This document shows, one piece after another, positions 1-8,501 of a DNA stretch of 51,204 nt. Both the position numbers and the translations under genes were made by a program. Each line of letters begins with the position of its first letter. The first letter of the stretch is position 1. The notes below the pieces were generated by a model, which made no database searches, was not told the origin of the DNA, and saw only the letters and a list, made by a program, of their open reading frames with translations. The DNA is from Nocardioides luteus. GTDB taxonomy: Bacteria; Actinomycetota; Actinomycetes; Propionibacteriales; Nocardioidaceae. The stretch covers positions 1 through 51,204 of the forward strand of contig NZ_BMRK01000026.1 in NCBI RefSeq assembly GCF_014648595.1, read 5' to 3'.

Positions 1-2
1 GG

Positions 3-590
3 TTGCGGACGATGCTGGACTCCCTGGCTCAGCCGCGGAAGTGGTCCGCAGAAGAGAAGGGCCGCAAAGCCCCCTATGACCGACTGCTGGGTCAGGCCTT
101 CGCGCGGGTCATCGAGACCTACGACGTCGACCAGCTGCCGCGTCATGGTGGCCACGCCACCACAGTCTTCGTGACCATGAGCCTCGACGAGCTCCGCAAG
201 GACCTCGCCACCGCCTCCCTCGGCTTCGACGGCGACAAGATCACCGCCGCCGAAGCCCGCCGGATGGCCTGCAACGCCGACCTGGTCCCGGTCGTGTTGG
301 GCACGGACTCGGAGATTCTCGACCTCGGTCGCACCGCCCGGCTGGCGCACCCGATCCAACACCGCGCACTACGGCTGAGAGACAAGTGCTGTCAGGCAGA
401 GGATTGCGACGCACCAGCCGCTTGGACCGAAGCGCATCACCTGAATCCGTGGGGCGAAGGCGGCAAGACAGACCTCGCGAACATGGTCTTGCTGTGTCCG
501 AGTGATCATCACCGGATCCACGATCCGAAGTACACCTATGACCGGCTGCCGGACGGCCAGATCCGGTTCACCCGGCGCGCTGACAGCTGA
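3..590 (+). CDS. DUF222/13E12-type HNH endonuclease, C-terminal part
   Basis: The frame is open to the window edge, so this is the last ~195 residues of a larger protein; the TTG at 3 is probably not the true start. The C-terminal third carries an HNH nuclease motif: paired Cys (KCCQAEDC near residues 127-134), EAHHLNPW near 143-150, then a CPSDHHRIHD segment near 165-174. This fits the 13E12/DUF222 family, present in many copies in Mycobacterium and Nocardioides genomes, where an N-terminal DUF222 domain precedes the HNH. The role of the family is uncertain; mobility or DNA repair have been suggested. The gene is followed by more than 600 bp of repeats, which fits a recombination-prone site. 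Confident on family, not on function. Confidence 0.85.
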   Translation: MRTMLDSLAQPRKWSAEEKGRKAPYDRLLGQAFARVIETYDVDQLPRHGGHATTVFVTMSLDELRKDLATASLGFDGDKITAAEARRMACNADLVPVVLGTDSEILDLGRTARLAHPIQHRALRLRDKCCQAEDCDAPAAWTEAHHLNPWGEGGKTDLANMVLLCPSDHHRIHDPKYTYDRLPDGQIRFTRRADS

Positions 591-853
591 CCCGCGCGCG
601 GCAACGCCGTGCCGCGACCCATCAGTGGTCGAGCTTGTCGGGACCCCGCTTCGAGCAACGCCGGCGGCCGGTCTTGTGCGGGTCACCGGGCTGATCTTTC
701 GCAGAGGATGGTCTCGACAAGCTCGACCACCGGGACGCCACCGGGACGCTGGGTCTCGACAGGCTCGACCACCGGGGCCGGGCGTGTCCTCGAAGGCGGG
801 GGCGACAAGCTCGACCTCCGGTGTTTGGACCTCGACGCCATCGATGGGAAGGG

Positions 854-909
854 GCTGTGTTGGTCTCGACACGCCTCCGCTCAGGGGCTCCAGCGGCTCG
901 ACCAGCGGG
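854..909 (+). repeat. Long variant of the dispersed repeat
   Basis: This element begins with a 27-bp stretch (854-880) that recurs identically at 51153-51179 at the other end of the window. It starts with the usual TTGGTCTCGACA and closes with GGCTCGACCAGCG, so the ends form an imperfect inverted pair around a GC-rich middle. It appears to be an extended form of the short repeat. Confidence 0.7.
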
Positions 910-1008
910 AGCGAGGGGTCCCCGCGCCTCTCAATCGCTGGCACTTCTGAAGTCTTATCTCGCCCGCGCCACACCCCTCGCCGCCGCCCCGATATAGGCG
1001 GAATCTCT

Positions 1009-1095
1009 TCTCGATCGGGTGCCGGGTCAAGGACCGCAAAGCGGCCGGCGAAGCCGGCGCCCGAAGGGCGTCCTTGACGCGGCGCGCGATCGAGA
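1009..1095. repeat. Branched (cloverleaf-like) inverted repeat
   Basis: Outer arms TCTCGATCG (1009-1017) and CGATCGAGA (1087-1095) pair perfectly. A second pair, GTCAAGGAC (1026-1034) and GTCCTTGAC (1070-1078), closes an inner block containing three small hairpins in a row: CCGC-AAA-GCGG, GCCGGC-GAA-GCCGGC and CGCCC-GAA-GGGCG. The structure could form in RNA or extruded DNA. No gene overlaps it. Confidence 0.7.
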
Positions 1096-1231
1096 AACAC
1101 TCAGAGATCGGGTCGGCGGCGAACCTGGGAACGAAAACACAGCCGCTTGGCGATGTCCGCACGCACAGTGGTCTCGACAAGCTCGACCACCGGGGGCTCA
1201 GGCCTCGACAAGCTCGACCGCCGGGGCCAGA

Positions 1232-1831
1232 TCAAGCCCAGCGCCCCAGCAGCTCAGCTTCGTGCGGGGGTGGGCCGGGGAGGCGGCGGGTGGCGGAGTC
1301 GGCGCGGAGGCCGTCGCAGACGAGGGTGAGGTAGCGGCGGCGGAGGGCGGCGCTGCGTACGTCGTCTCCTACGTCGATGCGGCCTAGCTGCTCGAGGAGG
1401 ACGGTGATGTCGGCGCGGGTGACTTCGGGGCGGAGGGCGCCGCTGCCTCGGGCGGCGCGGAGGAGGCGGTTGGTGGTGTTGACGGCGAGCTTGTCCAGGT
1501 CCGACAACCGCTGGTCGAAGGTGACCTCGCCGCGGAGGGCGACGGTGAGGCGCGGGAGGCCCTCGTCGAGCACGTGACGGAGGAAGTCCGTGAAGGCGTG
1601 CCAGGGGTCGTCGGTGTCGCTCAGTGCGGCCTCGGCGAAGGCTACGTAGCGGCGGTAGTTGTCAGCGGCGACGGCCTGGAGCAGGGTCTGCTTGTTCGCG
1701 TAGCGGCGGTAGAGGCCGGCCACGCCCATCCCGGCCTCCTCGGCGATCGCGGCCATGGTCGCGCGGGCATCCCTGAGCAGCACCGTGCGAGCAGCGATCA
1801 GGACCGCACGGTCCATATTCTGGGGCGGCAT
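1232..1831 (-). CDS. TetR/AcrR-family transcriptional regulator
   Basis: A protein of 199 residues with an N-terminal TetR helix-turn-helix: the segment ATMAAIAEEAGMGVAGLYRR (about residues 24-43) is the recognition unit and is followed by YANKQTLLQAV. The C-terminal ~140 residues are a helical ligand/dimer domain with no recognisable ligand signature. The start at 1831 has no obvious ribosome-binding site; an in-frame ATG at 1816 is an alternative that keeps the DNA-binding domain. The gene follows the phosphodiesterase gene on the same strand with only 29 bp between them, so they may be co-transcribed. Target genes are unknown. Confidence 0.85.
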   Translation of the reverse strand: MPPQNMDRAVLIAARTVLLRDARATMAAIAEEAGMGVAGLYRRYANKQTLLQAVAADNYRRYVAFAEAALSDTDDPWHAFTDFLRHVLDEGLPRLTVALRGEVTFDQRLSDLDKLAVNTTNRLLRAARGSGALRPEVTRADITVLLEQLGRIDVGDDVRSAALRRRYLTLVCDGLRADSATRRLPGPPPHEAELLGRWA

Positions 1832-1860
1832 GCCCGAACCATAGTGGGCATGACGGGCCC

Positions 1861-2739
1861 TCAGGCGGCGTACGTCCGGGTGATCTCGGCCAGTGCGGCG
1901 ATCGGACGGTCCGGGTAGTCGGCGAAGACCCCGTCGACGCCTGCCTCGAAGAGGCGGTTCGCCTGGTCACGGCCTGCCTTGAGGGTCCACACGAAGACCT
2001 GCAGGCCGTGCCGATGGGCCTCGTCTGCGAGTCCGGTCGGCGGCTGGCCCTTCTTGCGAACCATCGACTTCTTGGGGCCGATGGCCTGAGCGTACGTCGC
2101 GATCTCCGCGCAGTCGACCGCACCCCAGCGCTTGTCGACGAGCTGCACCAGCGGCAGATCGGTGCGGCTGCTCATCTCCCGCACCCACGCGGCGTCGAAG
2201 CTCTGCAGCCACAGTCGCTGCGTCGGCAGCCCGGGCAGCGCACTCCAACCGTCGACGCCGTGGTCGGCGAGCGTCTTCAGGAGGACGTCGGTGACGGGCA
2301 GGCCGATGGAGGCGAAGTGGGTCGGGTGCTTGACCTCGACGTGCAGCCCGACTCGTCGGCCGCGGCGCCGCGACTCCTCGGCGACGAGCAGGAGCAGCGT
2401 GTCGAGGGTGATGATCGGGTGGTCGGTGGTCGGCGCCCCGAGGCCGGCCAGCTCAGCCAGGGTGAAGTCCTCGGTGAACCAGCCGGTCCAGCGCTTGCCG
2501 CCGATGACCTTCGTGGTACGCCGCCCCGCGAACTCCGCGCGCGAGGCCACGTCCGTGGTGCGGCTGAGCTCGTTCTCGTGTCTGAGCACGAGCGCGCCGT
2601 CGCGGGTCATCACGACATCGGTCTCGAGCGCGTCGACGCCGAGGCGGAGCGCCAGTCGGTAGGAGTCGAGGGAGTGCTCCGGCAGATAGCCGGGTGCTCC
2701 GCGATGGCCGATGACGAGTGGGCGGTGAGCCGGTGCCAT
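1861..2739 (-). CDS. glpQ: Glycerophosphodiester phosphodiesterase
   Basis: A protein of 292 residues of the GDPD TIM-barrel family, which hydrolyses glycerophosphodiesters to glycerol 3-phosphate and an alcohol. Near the N-terminus are the family hallmarks: IGHRGAPGYLPEHSL (residues ~9-23), DALETDVVMTRDG (36-48) with the metal-binding Glu and Asp, and LVLRHE (50-55). Further on, HVEVKHP and the C-terminal VDGVFADYPD match the family end motif. No signal peptide is visible, so it is probably cytoplasmic. A glycerol-3-phosphate dehydrogenase (glpD) at 38584-40323 could use the product, but the genes are not linked. Confidence 0.9.
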   Translation of the reverse strand: MAPAHRPLVIGHRGAPGYLPEHSLDSYRLALRLGVDALETDVVMTRDGALVLRHENELSRTTDVASRAEFAGRRTTKVIGGKRWTGWFTEDFTLAELAGLGAPTTDHPIITLDTLLLLVAEESRRRGRRVGLHVEVKHPTHFASIGLPVTDVLLKTLADHGVDGWSALPGLPTQRLWLQSFDAAWVREMSSRTDLPLVQLVDKRWGAVDCAEIATYAQAIGPKKSMVRKKGQPPTGLADEAHRHGLQVFVWTLKAGRDQANRLFEAGVDGVFADYPDRPIAALAEITRTYAA

Positions 2740-2832
2740 GACGCCAGCGTGCGTTCCGCCGGCGACGCCCCAGCAGGCGCGACATGAACGGGACGTGACG
2801 ACCAGCGGACCGTTCGGTTCACCCGGCGAGCG

Positions 2833-3558
2833 TCAGGGAGTGTCCTCGCCGGACCAGGCGACGTTCTCGCGGATCAGCCTGGCCGGGACGCCGGCCACGG
2901 CCGTACGCGGCTCGACCTTCTGGTTGCGGACCATGCTGCGCATCCCGACCACAGCCCCGTCGCCGATCTCGACGTGACCGGTGACGATGGCGTCACGGCC
3001 GAGCCAGACGTGCTCGCCGAAGCGGATCGTCGCGCCGTACGGATTGATCCGCTGCCCCGTCTCGGCGTCCTCGAGCCGGTGCATGTCGTCGGTGGCGACG
3101 TAGACGTTCGCGGCCCAGAGCTGGTCGGGGGCGGTGACGATCGAGCCGCCGTTGCGGGCGTCGATCTGTGCGCGGGAGGTGGCGACGAGGCCGCCGGAGA
3201 GGATCACCGCGGAGTCGCCGCCGCAGTAGACCTCGCCCCAGACCATGCTCGTGTCGGGGCCGATGAAGATCGTCGGCCGGTCGCCACCGACCAGCAGCGC
3301 CTGCATCGAGGTGATGTCGGTCGCGATCACGATCAGCGCGTCCGAGAACGGGTAGAAGCCGAGCAGGTCGATCAGCCGCTCGTCGAGCGGGAAGCCGTCG
3401 CGCAGGTAGAGCGCGTTGCCGCCCTCGTGCCACCACTCCGGCAGCGGGCCGGTGATCTCGCGCAGCTCGAGCCCGGTGAGCACCTCCGGCGCGAGCCCGG
3501 CGGCGATGAGCCGCTCCCGATGAACGTCGGTGAGCGGCTCACCCCTGGTCCAAGACAT
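2833..3558 (-). CDS. Hexapeptide-repeat (left-handed beta-helix) acyltransferase-like protein
   Basis: A protein of 241 residues. The C-terminal half has hexapeptide-type imperfect repeats ending in IRFGEHVWLGRDAIVTGHV, then IGDGAVVGMRSMV and AVAGVPARLI. This is the classic coil series and end motif of trimeric acetyl-CoA-dependent acetyltransferases (xenobiotic/serine/maltose acetyltransferase fold). The N-terminal ~100 residues are less typical and may be a separate cap. Substrate is unknown. It could belong to surface polysaccharide modification, but no glycan genes are nearby. The AT-richer spacer at 3655-3690 may hold its promoter. Confidence 0.75.
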   Translation of the reverse strand: MSWTRGEPLTDVHRERLIAAGLAPEVLTGLELREITGPLPEWWHEGGNALYLRDGFPLDERLIDLLGFYPFSDALIVIATDITSMQALLVGGDRPTIFIGPDTSMVWGEVYCGGDSAVILSGGLVATSRAQIDARNGGSIVTAPDQLWAANVYVATDDMHRLEDAETGQRINPYGATIRFGEHVWLGRDAIVTGHVEIGDGAVVGMRSMVRNQKVEPRTAVAGVPARLIRENVAWSGEDTP

Positions 3559-3734
3559 GCCGGGAACCTTAACCCGATCAGCCCGGAAACATCCCGCTGG
3601 TCACGTTGAGCCAGGTGCCGGTGATCGTGTGTACGTCCTGGCCGCTCATCCGGCCGAGAAAAATCTAGAAGCCACGCAAAAAGGTGCAACGCCACGCATC
3701 CGCACGGCGTACCCCGTATGTGGGGCGGTCCTCC

Positions 3735-3771
3735 CAGGGCCCCGGTCACCGACTCCCGGACCGGGGCCCTG
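3735..3771 (-). terminator. Strong hairpin downstream of fgd
   Basis: Perfect 12-bp stem: CAGGGCCCCGGT (3735-3746) pairs with ACCGGGGCCCTG (3760-3771) across a 13-nt loop. It lies 23 bp past the fgd stop on the - strand. There is no T-run after it, as is common for actinobacterial terminators. It separates fgd from the acyltransferase gene. Confidence 0.7.
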
Positions 3772-3794
3772 GTCATGTCCGGACCGCGTGCGCC

Positions 3795-4799
3795 TCAGCC
3801 GAGAGCGCGGAGCTTCGGCAGGATCTCCTCGCCGTAGAGCTTGAGGAACTTCGCCTGGTCCGGCCCGGGCGCGTGGAAGACGAGGTGGGTGAAGCCCATG
3901 TCGAGGTATTCCTTGATCCGGGCGACGTGCTCGTCGGGGTCGGTGGAGACGATGAAGCGCTTCGCGGTGGCCTCGGTCGGCAGCGCGTCGGCGAGGCGCT
4001 GCATCTCCACCGGGTCCTCGACGGAGTGCTTCTGCTCGGGGCTGAGACCGAGGGCGCCCCAGAAGCGGGTGGCCTCCATCGCCTGCTCGAGATCGTGGTC
4101 GAAGGAGACCTTGACCTCGATCATCATGTCGACGTCCTCCGGCTTGCGGTCGGAGAGCTCGATGCCGTTGCGCACCGCGGGGAGCAGGGTGTCGGTGTAG
4201 AGCTCGGCGCCCTTGCCGGAGGTGGTGATGTAGCCGTCACCGGCGCGGCCGGCGTACTTCGTGGCCGCCGGGCCGGAGCCCGCCAGGTAGATCGGGACGG
4301 GGGTGGAGGGCTTGTCGTAGATGGTCGCCCGGTCGAGCTGGTAGTAGTCGCCCTCGAAGGTGACCCGGTCCTCCGACCAGAGCTTCTTGATCACTCGCAC
4401 CGCCTCGCGGAACCGCGCGAAGCGCACCTTGCCCTCGGGCCACTCGACACCCAGCGGGGCCTCGTTCATGGCCTCGCCGGTGCCCATGCCGAGCACGACG
4501 CGCTCGGGGAAGAGCGAGCCGAGGGTCGCGAAGGACTGGGCGACGATGGCCGGGTGATAGCGGAAGGTCGGGGTGAGCACCGAGGTGCCCATCACGATCC
4601 GCTCCGTGCGCGCGCCGAGCGCGCCCAGCCAGGTCATCGCGAACGGCGCATGCCCGCCGTCGTGCCGCCAGGGCTGGAGATGGTCGGAGATGAAGACCGA
4701 GTCGAAACCCTGCTCCTCCGCCATCACGCCGTAGTTCAGCAGCTCCGTCGGTGCGAACTGCTCGTTGGACGCCTTGTATCCGAACCTGATCTCCGTCAC
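3795..4799 (-). CDS. fgd: F420-dependent glucose-6-phosphate dehydrogenase
   Basis: A protein of 334 residues, nearly the length of mycobacterial FGD1 (336) and alignable from memory over its whole length (GYKASNEQFAP, QPWRHDGGHAPF, GTSVLTPTFRY, GTGEAMNE, AGRAGDGYITTSGKG, HLVFHAPG). The FGD active-site residues Glu13, His40, Trp44 and Glu109 are all present at the same numbers. The enzyme oxidises glucose 6-phosphate to 6-phosphogluconolactone and reduces F420 to F420H2, supplying the reductant for F420 oxidoreductases such as the neighbour at 4859. fbiC, needed to make the F420 chromophore, lies about 8 kb away. It is divergent from the next gene, with a dispersed repeat in the short shared promoter region. 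Confidence 0.93.
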   Translation of the reverse strand: MTEIRFGYKASNEQFAPTELLNYGVMAEEQGFDSVFISDHLQPWRHDGGHAPFAMTWLGALGARTERIVMGTSVLTPTFRYHPAIVAQSFATLGSLFPERVVLGMGTGEAMNEAPLGVEWPEGKVRFARFREAVRVIKKLWSEDRVTFEGDYYQLDRATIYDKPSTPVPIYLAGSGPAATKYAGRAGDGYITTSGKGAELYTDTLLPAVRNGIELSDRKPEDVDMMIEVKVSFDHDLEQAMEATRFWGALGLSPEQKHSVEDPVEMQRLADALPTEATAKRFIVSTDPDEHVARIKEYLDMGFTHLVFHAPGPDQAKFLKLYGEEILPKLRALG

Positions 4800-4822
4800 A
4801 TGGCCAACCTACCGGCCGGGGT

Positions 4823-4845
4823 GGTCTCGACAAGCTCGACCGCCG
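4823..4845 (+). repeat. Dispersed repeat copy between divergent F420 genes
   Basis: A copy of the GGTCTCGACAAGCTCGACC repeat occupies most of the 59-bp spacer between fgd and the divergent LLM oxidoreductase gene. It must therefore overlap the promoter region or 5' leader of one or both genes. Confidence 0.8.
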
Positions 4846-4858
4846 TACTCTCCTCGGC

Positions 4859-5899
4859 ATGAAGCTTGCGATGCCTTTGACCTACTTCGGCAACCCCCGC
4901 GAGACCGCAGACCAGGTGGTCGGCCTGGAGAAGGCGGGCCTCGACCAGCTCTGGGTCGCCGAGCCGTACGGCTTCGACGCGGTCTCCCTGCTCGGCTACC
5001 TGGCCGCGAAGACCGAGACGGTCGAGCTCGGTGCCGGCATTCTCAACATCTACAGCCGTACGCCGGGCGCGCTGCTCCAGACCGCGGCCGGTCTCGACAA
5101 CGTCTCCGGCGGCCGCGCGATCCTCGGCCTCGGCGCGAGCGGACCGCAGGTCATCGAGGGCTTCCACGGGGTGGCGTACGACAAGCCGATGACCCGCACC
5201 CGCGAGATCATCGGCCTGCTCCGCTCCGGCCTGCGCGGCGAGAAGCTGCAGAGCGACGGTCTCTACAAGCTCCCGCTCCCGGCCGACCAGGGCACCGGCC
5301 TCGGCAAGCCGCTCAAGCTGCTCAACAAGCCCGAGCGTGCCGACACCCCGATCTGGGTGGCCGCGCTGGGCGACAAGAACGTCGCGATGACCGCCGAGGT
5401 CGCCGACGGCTGGCTGCCGTTCCAGTTCCTGCCCGACAAGGCCCGCGACGTCTGGGGCGAGGCCATCGACAAGGGCCTGGCCAAGCGCTCCGCAGACCTG
5501 AAGCCGCTGGAGATCTCCGCCGGCGGCCTGCTCGCGATCACCGACGACGCCGAGGAGATCAAGCGCCACCGCGACTCGATGCGCGGCCTGATCGCGCTCT
5601 ACGTCGGCGGCATGGGCGCTCGCGGCAAGAACTTCTACAACGACATGGCCGTGAAGTACGGCTTCGGCGACGCGGCCAAGAAGATCCAGGACCTCTACCT
5701 CGACGGTCACAAGCGGGACGCCGAGGCCGAGGTGCCCGAGGCGTGGCTCGAGGCCGGTAACCTGGTCGGCCCGGAGTCGTTCGTCAAGGAGCGGATCGCG
5801 GCGTTCCAGGAGGCCGGCGTGACCAGCCTCCAGGTCACCCCCGCCTTCGGCACGGACGGTCTCGCTGCCATCGGCCGGGTCAAGGAGTGGCTGAGCTGA
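4859..5899 (+). CDS. LLM-class (luciferase-like) F420-dependent oxidoreductase
   Basis: A protein of 346 residues of the bacterial-luciferase-like TIM-barrel superfamily. Family signatures include VGLEKAGLDQLWVAEPYGFD (residues ~20-39), LGAGILNIYSRTPG, GGRAILGLGASGPQVIEGFHG and TPIWVAALGDKN. This subgroup in actinobacteria normally binds F420 rather than FMN; the substrate is unknown. It starts at ATG 4859, head-to-head with fgd, whose product F420H2 would be its likely hydride donor. Cofactor assignment is from family and context, not from a decisive residue. Confidence 0.85.
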   Translation: MKLAMPLTYFGNPRETADQVVGLEKAGLDQLWVAEPYGFDAVSLLGYLAAKTETVELGAGILNIYSRTPGALLQTAAGLDNVSGGRAILGLGASGPQVIEGFHGVAYDKPMTRTREIIGLLRSGLRGEKLQSDGLYKLPLPADQGTGLGKPLKLLNKPERADTPIWVAALGDKNVAMTAEVADGWLPFQFLPDKARDVWGEAIDKGLAKRSADLKPLEISAGGLLAITDDAEEIKRHRDSMRGLIALYVGGMGARGKNFYNDMAVKYGFGDAAKKIQDLYLDGHKRDAEAEVPEAWLEAGNLVGPESFVKERIAAFQEAGVTSLQVTPAFGTDGLAAIGRVKEWLS

Positions 5900-5989
5900 C
5901 AGCCTCTGGCTGTGAACTCGCGCACACCCACAGCAGGCCCGTACCTCCCGCTTCGCCGCTGCCCCCATGGGCATTGGTTGCATTGACGC

Positions 5990-8410
5990 ATGGCTGAGCG
6001 GATCTTGGGCGGGCTCTCGGGCGGGATCGTGGGCGTCATCACCGGACCCGTCACCAAATGGGTCGTGCTCGGCTTCTGGCTGGTGATGCTGGTCCTGATG
6101 GGCCCGCTCACCGGCAAGCTGGGCGATGTCGAGTCCCACGACAACTCCGACTGGCTCCCGGCCAACGCGGAGTCGACCAAGGCGATCGACGAGCTCGCCA
6201 AGGTGCAGGACCCCGACGACCTGACCACGACGATCGTCTACCACCGCGAGGGCGGGCTGACGAAGTCCGACTACACCTCGATCGTGCTGCAGATCCCCGA
6301 GATCGCGGCGCTCGACGGGGTGACGAGCCAGCAGGCGGGTTCTCGGCAAGCTCGATCACCGGGTGAGTCGACGGTCATGCCGTCGATCGCCTACCCGACC
6401 GGCGAGAAGAAGGGCCAGAAGCAGGGTCTGGTCTCCGCGGACGGTGAGGTCGCCACCGTCTCGCTGGTCGTCAACTACGCCGACGACGACGCGACCGCTC
6501 TGCTCGACCTGCGCGACGACCTCGTCGAGATGACGAAGATCGAAGGCGTCGACGTCTACATCGGCGGCTCGGGCGGCTCCACCGCCGACCAGATGGAGGC
6601 GGGCGCCGGGATCAGTGGTGCCCTGCTCTACGCCGCCGCGGGCGTGGTGATCGTGATCCTGCTGATCACCTACCGCAGCCCGGTGCTGTGGTTCCTCCCG
6701 CTCGTCTCGGTGCTGGTCGCGCTCGTCGTCTCGATGGGCGTCGTCTACCTCTGCGCGAAGTACGCCGGGCTCACCCTCAACCAGATGAACCGGGCCATCC
6801 TCGACGTGCTCGTCTTCGGCGCCGGCACCGACTACGCGCTGCTGCTCATCGCCAGATACCGCGAGGAGCTCGCCCGCCACGAGGATCGGCACCGGGCCAT
6901 GGCGGTGGCGCTGCGCGGGTCCGCGCCCGCGATCATCGCCTCGGCCGGCACCGTGACGGTCGGGATGCTCGGCCTGATGGTCGCCACCATGGGCTCGACC
7001 GCCAGCCTCGGCCCCGTCTGCGCGATCGGCATCGTCGCCGGCCTGATCGTGATGCTCACCCTGCTCCCGGCACTGCTGGTGATCACCGGCCGCTGGGTGT
7101 TCTGGCCGGTCAAGCCCACGTACGGCGCGACGACTGCGAAGACGGGCCGCGTCTGGACGCGGCTCGGCGAGTGGATCCGGGTGCGGCCGCGGAAGGTCTG
7201 GATCGGCACCGCCGCAGCGCTGCTCGCCTGCTGTGCTGGTCTCTCGATGCTCAACATCACCACGTTGGACAGCTCGGAGACCTACACCAAGGACTTCCCC
7301 TCGCTGGTCGGCGACCGGGTGCTCGAGGAGCACGATCTCGGGGACCCCTCCAGCCCGATCCAGGTCGTCTCCGCACCCGGCACCGAGAAGGAGGTCGTCG
7401 CGGCGCTCACGGCGGCCGGTTACGAGGGCGTGACCCCGGTGACCGACGGCAGCCACGAGATCGCGCTGACCGCGGTGCCGCTCTCCACCGACCCGATGTC
7501 GAAGGCGTCGTTCGACGCCGTCGAGGACGTACGCAGCGTCGTCCACGACGTCGACGGCGCCGACGCGCTGGCGACCGGCACGGCCGCCATCCAGCTCGAC
7601 ATGGCCTCGGCGACCGACCGGGACACCAAGGTCGTGATGCCGCTGGTGCTGGGTCTGGTGCTGATCATCTTGATGATCCTGCTCCGCTCGGTGCTCTCCC
7701 CGGTCCTGCTGATGGCCACGGTCGTGCTCAGCTTCGGCGCGGCCCTGGGCCTCTCCGCGGTCATCTTCGACGCGATGGGCTTCGCCGGGCAGGGACGTGA
7801 GTTCCCGCTGTTCGTCTTCGTCTTCCTGGTCGCGCTCGGCATCGACTACAACATCTTCCTGATGCACCGGGTCCGCGAGGAGGTCGTCGAGCACGGCGAC
7901 ACCCGGCGCGCCTCGCTCGTCGCGCTCTCCGCGACCGGCGGCGTCATCACCAGCGCCGGCATCGTCCTCGCCGCGACCTTCGCGGTGCTCACCACGCTGC
8001 CGCACGTGAGCTTCATCGAGATCGGTCTGGCGATCGCGCTGGGCGTGCTGCTCGACACCCTCGTCGTCCGCTCGATCCTCGTCACCGCCATCAACCTCGA
8101 CCTCGGCGACGTCATCTGGTGGCCCAGCAGGCTCGCGCGCGGACAGGCGGATGCCGCCGTCCCGGCCGCGCCGTCCTTCGGGCCGGTGCGGCCGAGCCGT
8201 CCGGTCCGTCCGGTCCAGGAGCAGCTCCGGCAGCCGCCGCCGATGCGCGGCCCGCGGCCGCCGCGCGACCTCCGGGCCACCCCTCCGCAGCAGTGGCGTC
8301 CGCAGCAGTCGCCGCCGCAGCAGTGGCGCCCGCAGGGTCCCCGACCGCATGACGTACCGCCTCAGGACGTGCCCGAGATCCGCCGCCCTCGCCGTCCTGA
8401 GGGGTTCTGA
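5990..8410 (+). CDS. MmpL/RND-family membrane transporter
   Basis: A protein of 806 residues with the MmpL layout: one membrane segment near residues 20-40, an extracellular loop, five membrane segments (about 205-375), a second single segment (about 405-425), a second loop, and a final group of segments (about 545-705). Proton-relay-type motifs appear as FGAGTDYALLLIARYREEL and ALGIDYNIFLMHRVREE. Members export lipids or small molecules using the proton gradient. The ~100-residue tail is rich in Pro, Arg and Gln and likely cytoplasmic. Residues 117-125 (GSRQARSPG) are encoded by an in-frame copy of the dispersed repeat. No cargo genes are adjacent. Confidence 0.9.
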   Translation: MAERILGGLSGGIVGVITGPVTKWVVLGFWLVMLVLMGPLTGKLGDVESHDNSDWLPANAESTKAIDELAKVQDPDDLTTTIVYHREGGLTKSDYTSIVLQIPEIAALDGVTSQQAGSRQARSPGESTVMPSIAYPTGEKKGQKQGLVSADGEVATVSLVVNYADDDATALLDLRDDLVEMTKIEGVDVYIGGSGGSTADQMEAGAGISGALLYAAAGVVIVILLITYRSPVLWFLPLVSVLVALVVSMGVVYLCAKYAGLTLNQMNRAILDVLVFGAGTDYALLLIARYREELARHEDRHRAMAVALRGSAPAIIASAGTVTVGMLGLMVATMGSTASLGPVCAIGIVAGLIVMLTLLPALLVITGRWVFWPVKPTYGATTAKTGRVWTRLGEWIRVRPRKVWIGTAAALLACCAGLSMLNITTLDSSETYTKDFPSLVGDRVLEEHDLGDPSSPIQVVSAPGTEKEVVAALTAAGYEGVTPVTDGSHEIALTAVPLSTDPMSKASFDAVEDVRSVVHDVDGADALATGTAAIQLDMASATDRDTKVVMPLVLGLVLIILMILLRSVLSPVLLMATVVLSFGAALGLSAVIFDAMGFAGQGREFPLFVFVFLVALGIDYNIFLMHRVREEVVEHGDTRRASLVALSATGGVITSAGIVLAATFAVLTTLPHVSFIEIGLAIALGVLLDTLVVRSILVTAINLDLGDVIWWPSRLARGQADAAVPAAPSFGPVRPSRPVRPVQEQLRQPPPMRGPRPPRDLRATPPQQWRPQQSPPQQWRPQGPRPHDVPPQDVPEIRRPRRPEGF
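6338..6363 (+). repeat. Dispersed repeat inside mmpL, translated in frame
   Basis: The sequence matches the intergenic repeat (GGTTCTCGGCAAGCTCG then ATCACCGGG) with one extra T and two or three substitutions. It reads as GSRQARSPG in the first extracellular loop of the transporter. The reading frame is intact on both sides. Confidence 0.75.
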
Positions 8411-8501
8411 ATGCGCTTTTCGCCAACTGTCTTTACGATGTGCCTACGACTCGGGTCGCTCGGCTCGGTCGCTCCACTTCACTGAATGCAGGACGTGCGA
8501 C

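Larger units (their letters stand above)
591..1231. repeat. Gene-free, repeat-filled spacer
   Basis: No convincing gene lies here. It holds a cluster of the dispersed repeat with core GGTCTCGACAAGCTCGACC followed by ACCGG. In this orientation copies lie at 710-734, 752-776, 803-822 (degenerate), 1170-1194 and 1202-1225; an inverted copy lies at 625-645. A longer relative is at 854-909 and a branched inverted repeat at 1009-1095. Short open frames here are just the repeat read in different frames (for example STGSTTG or RQARPPG) and are not called. Confidence 0.85.

Noticed and set aside
6356-8350. Long - strand frame in mmpL
   Set aside because: The composition is typical of an antisense shadow, with no membrane segments or motifs, while the + strand is a clear transporter.
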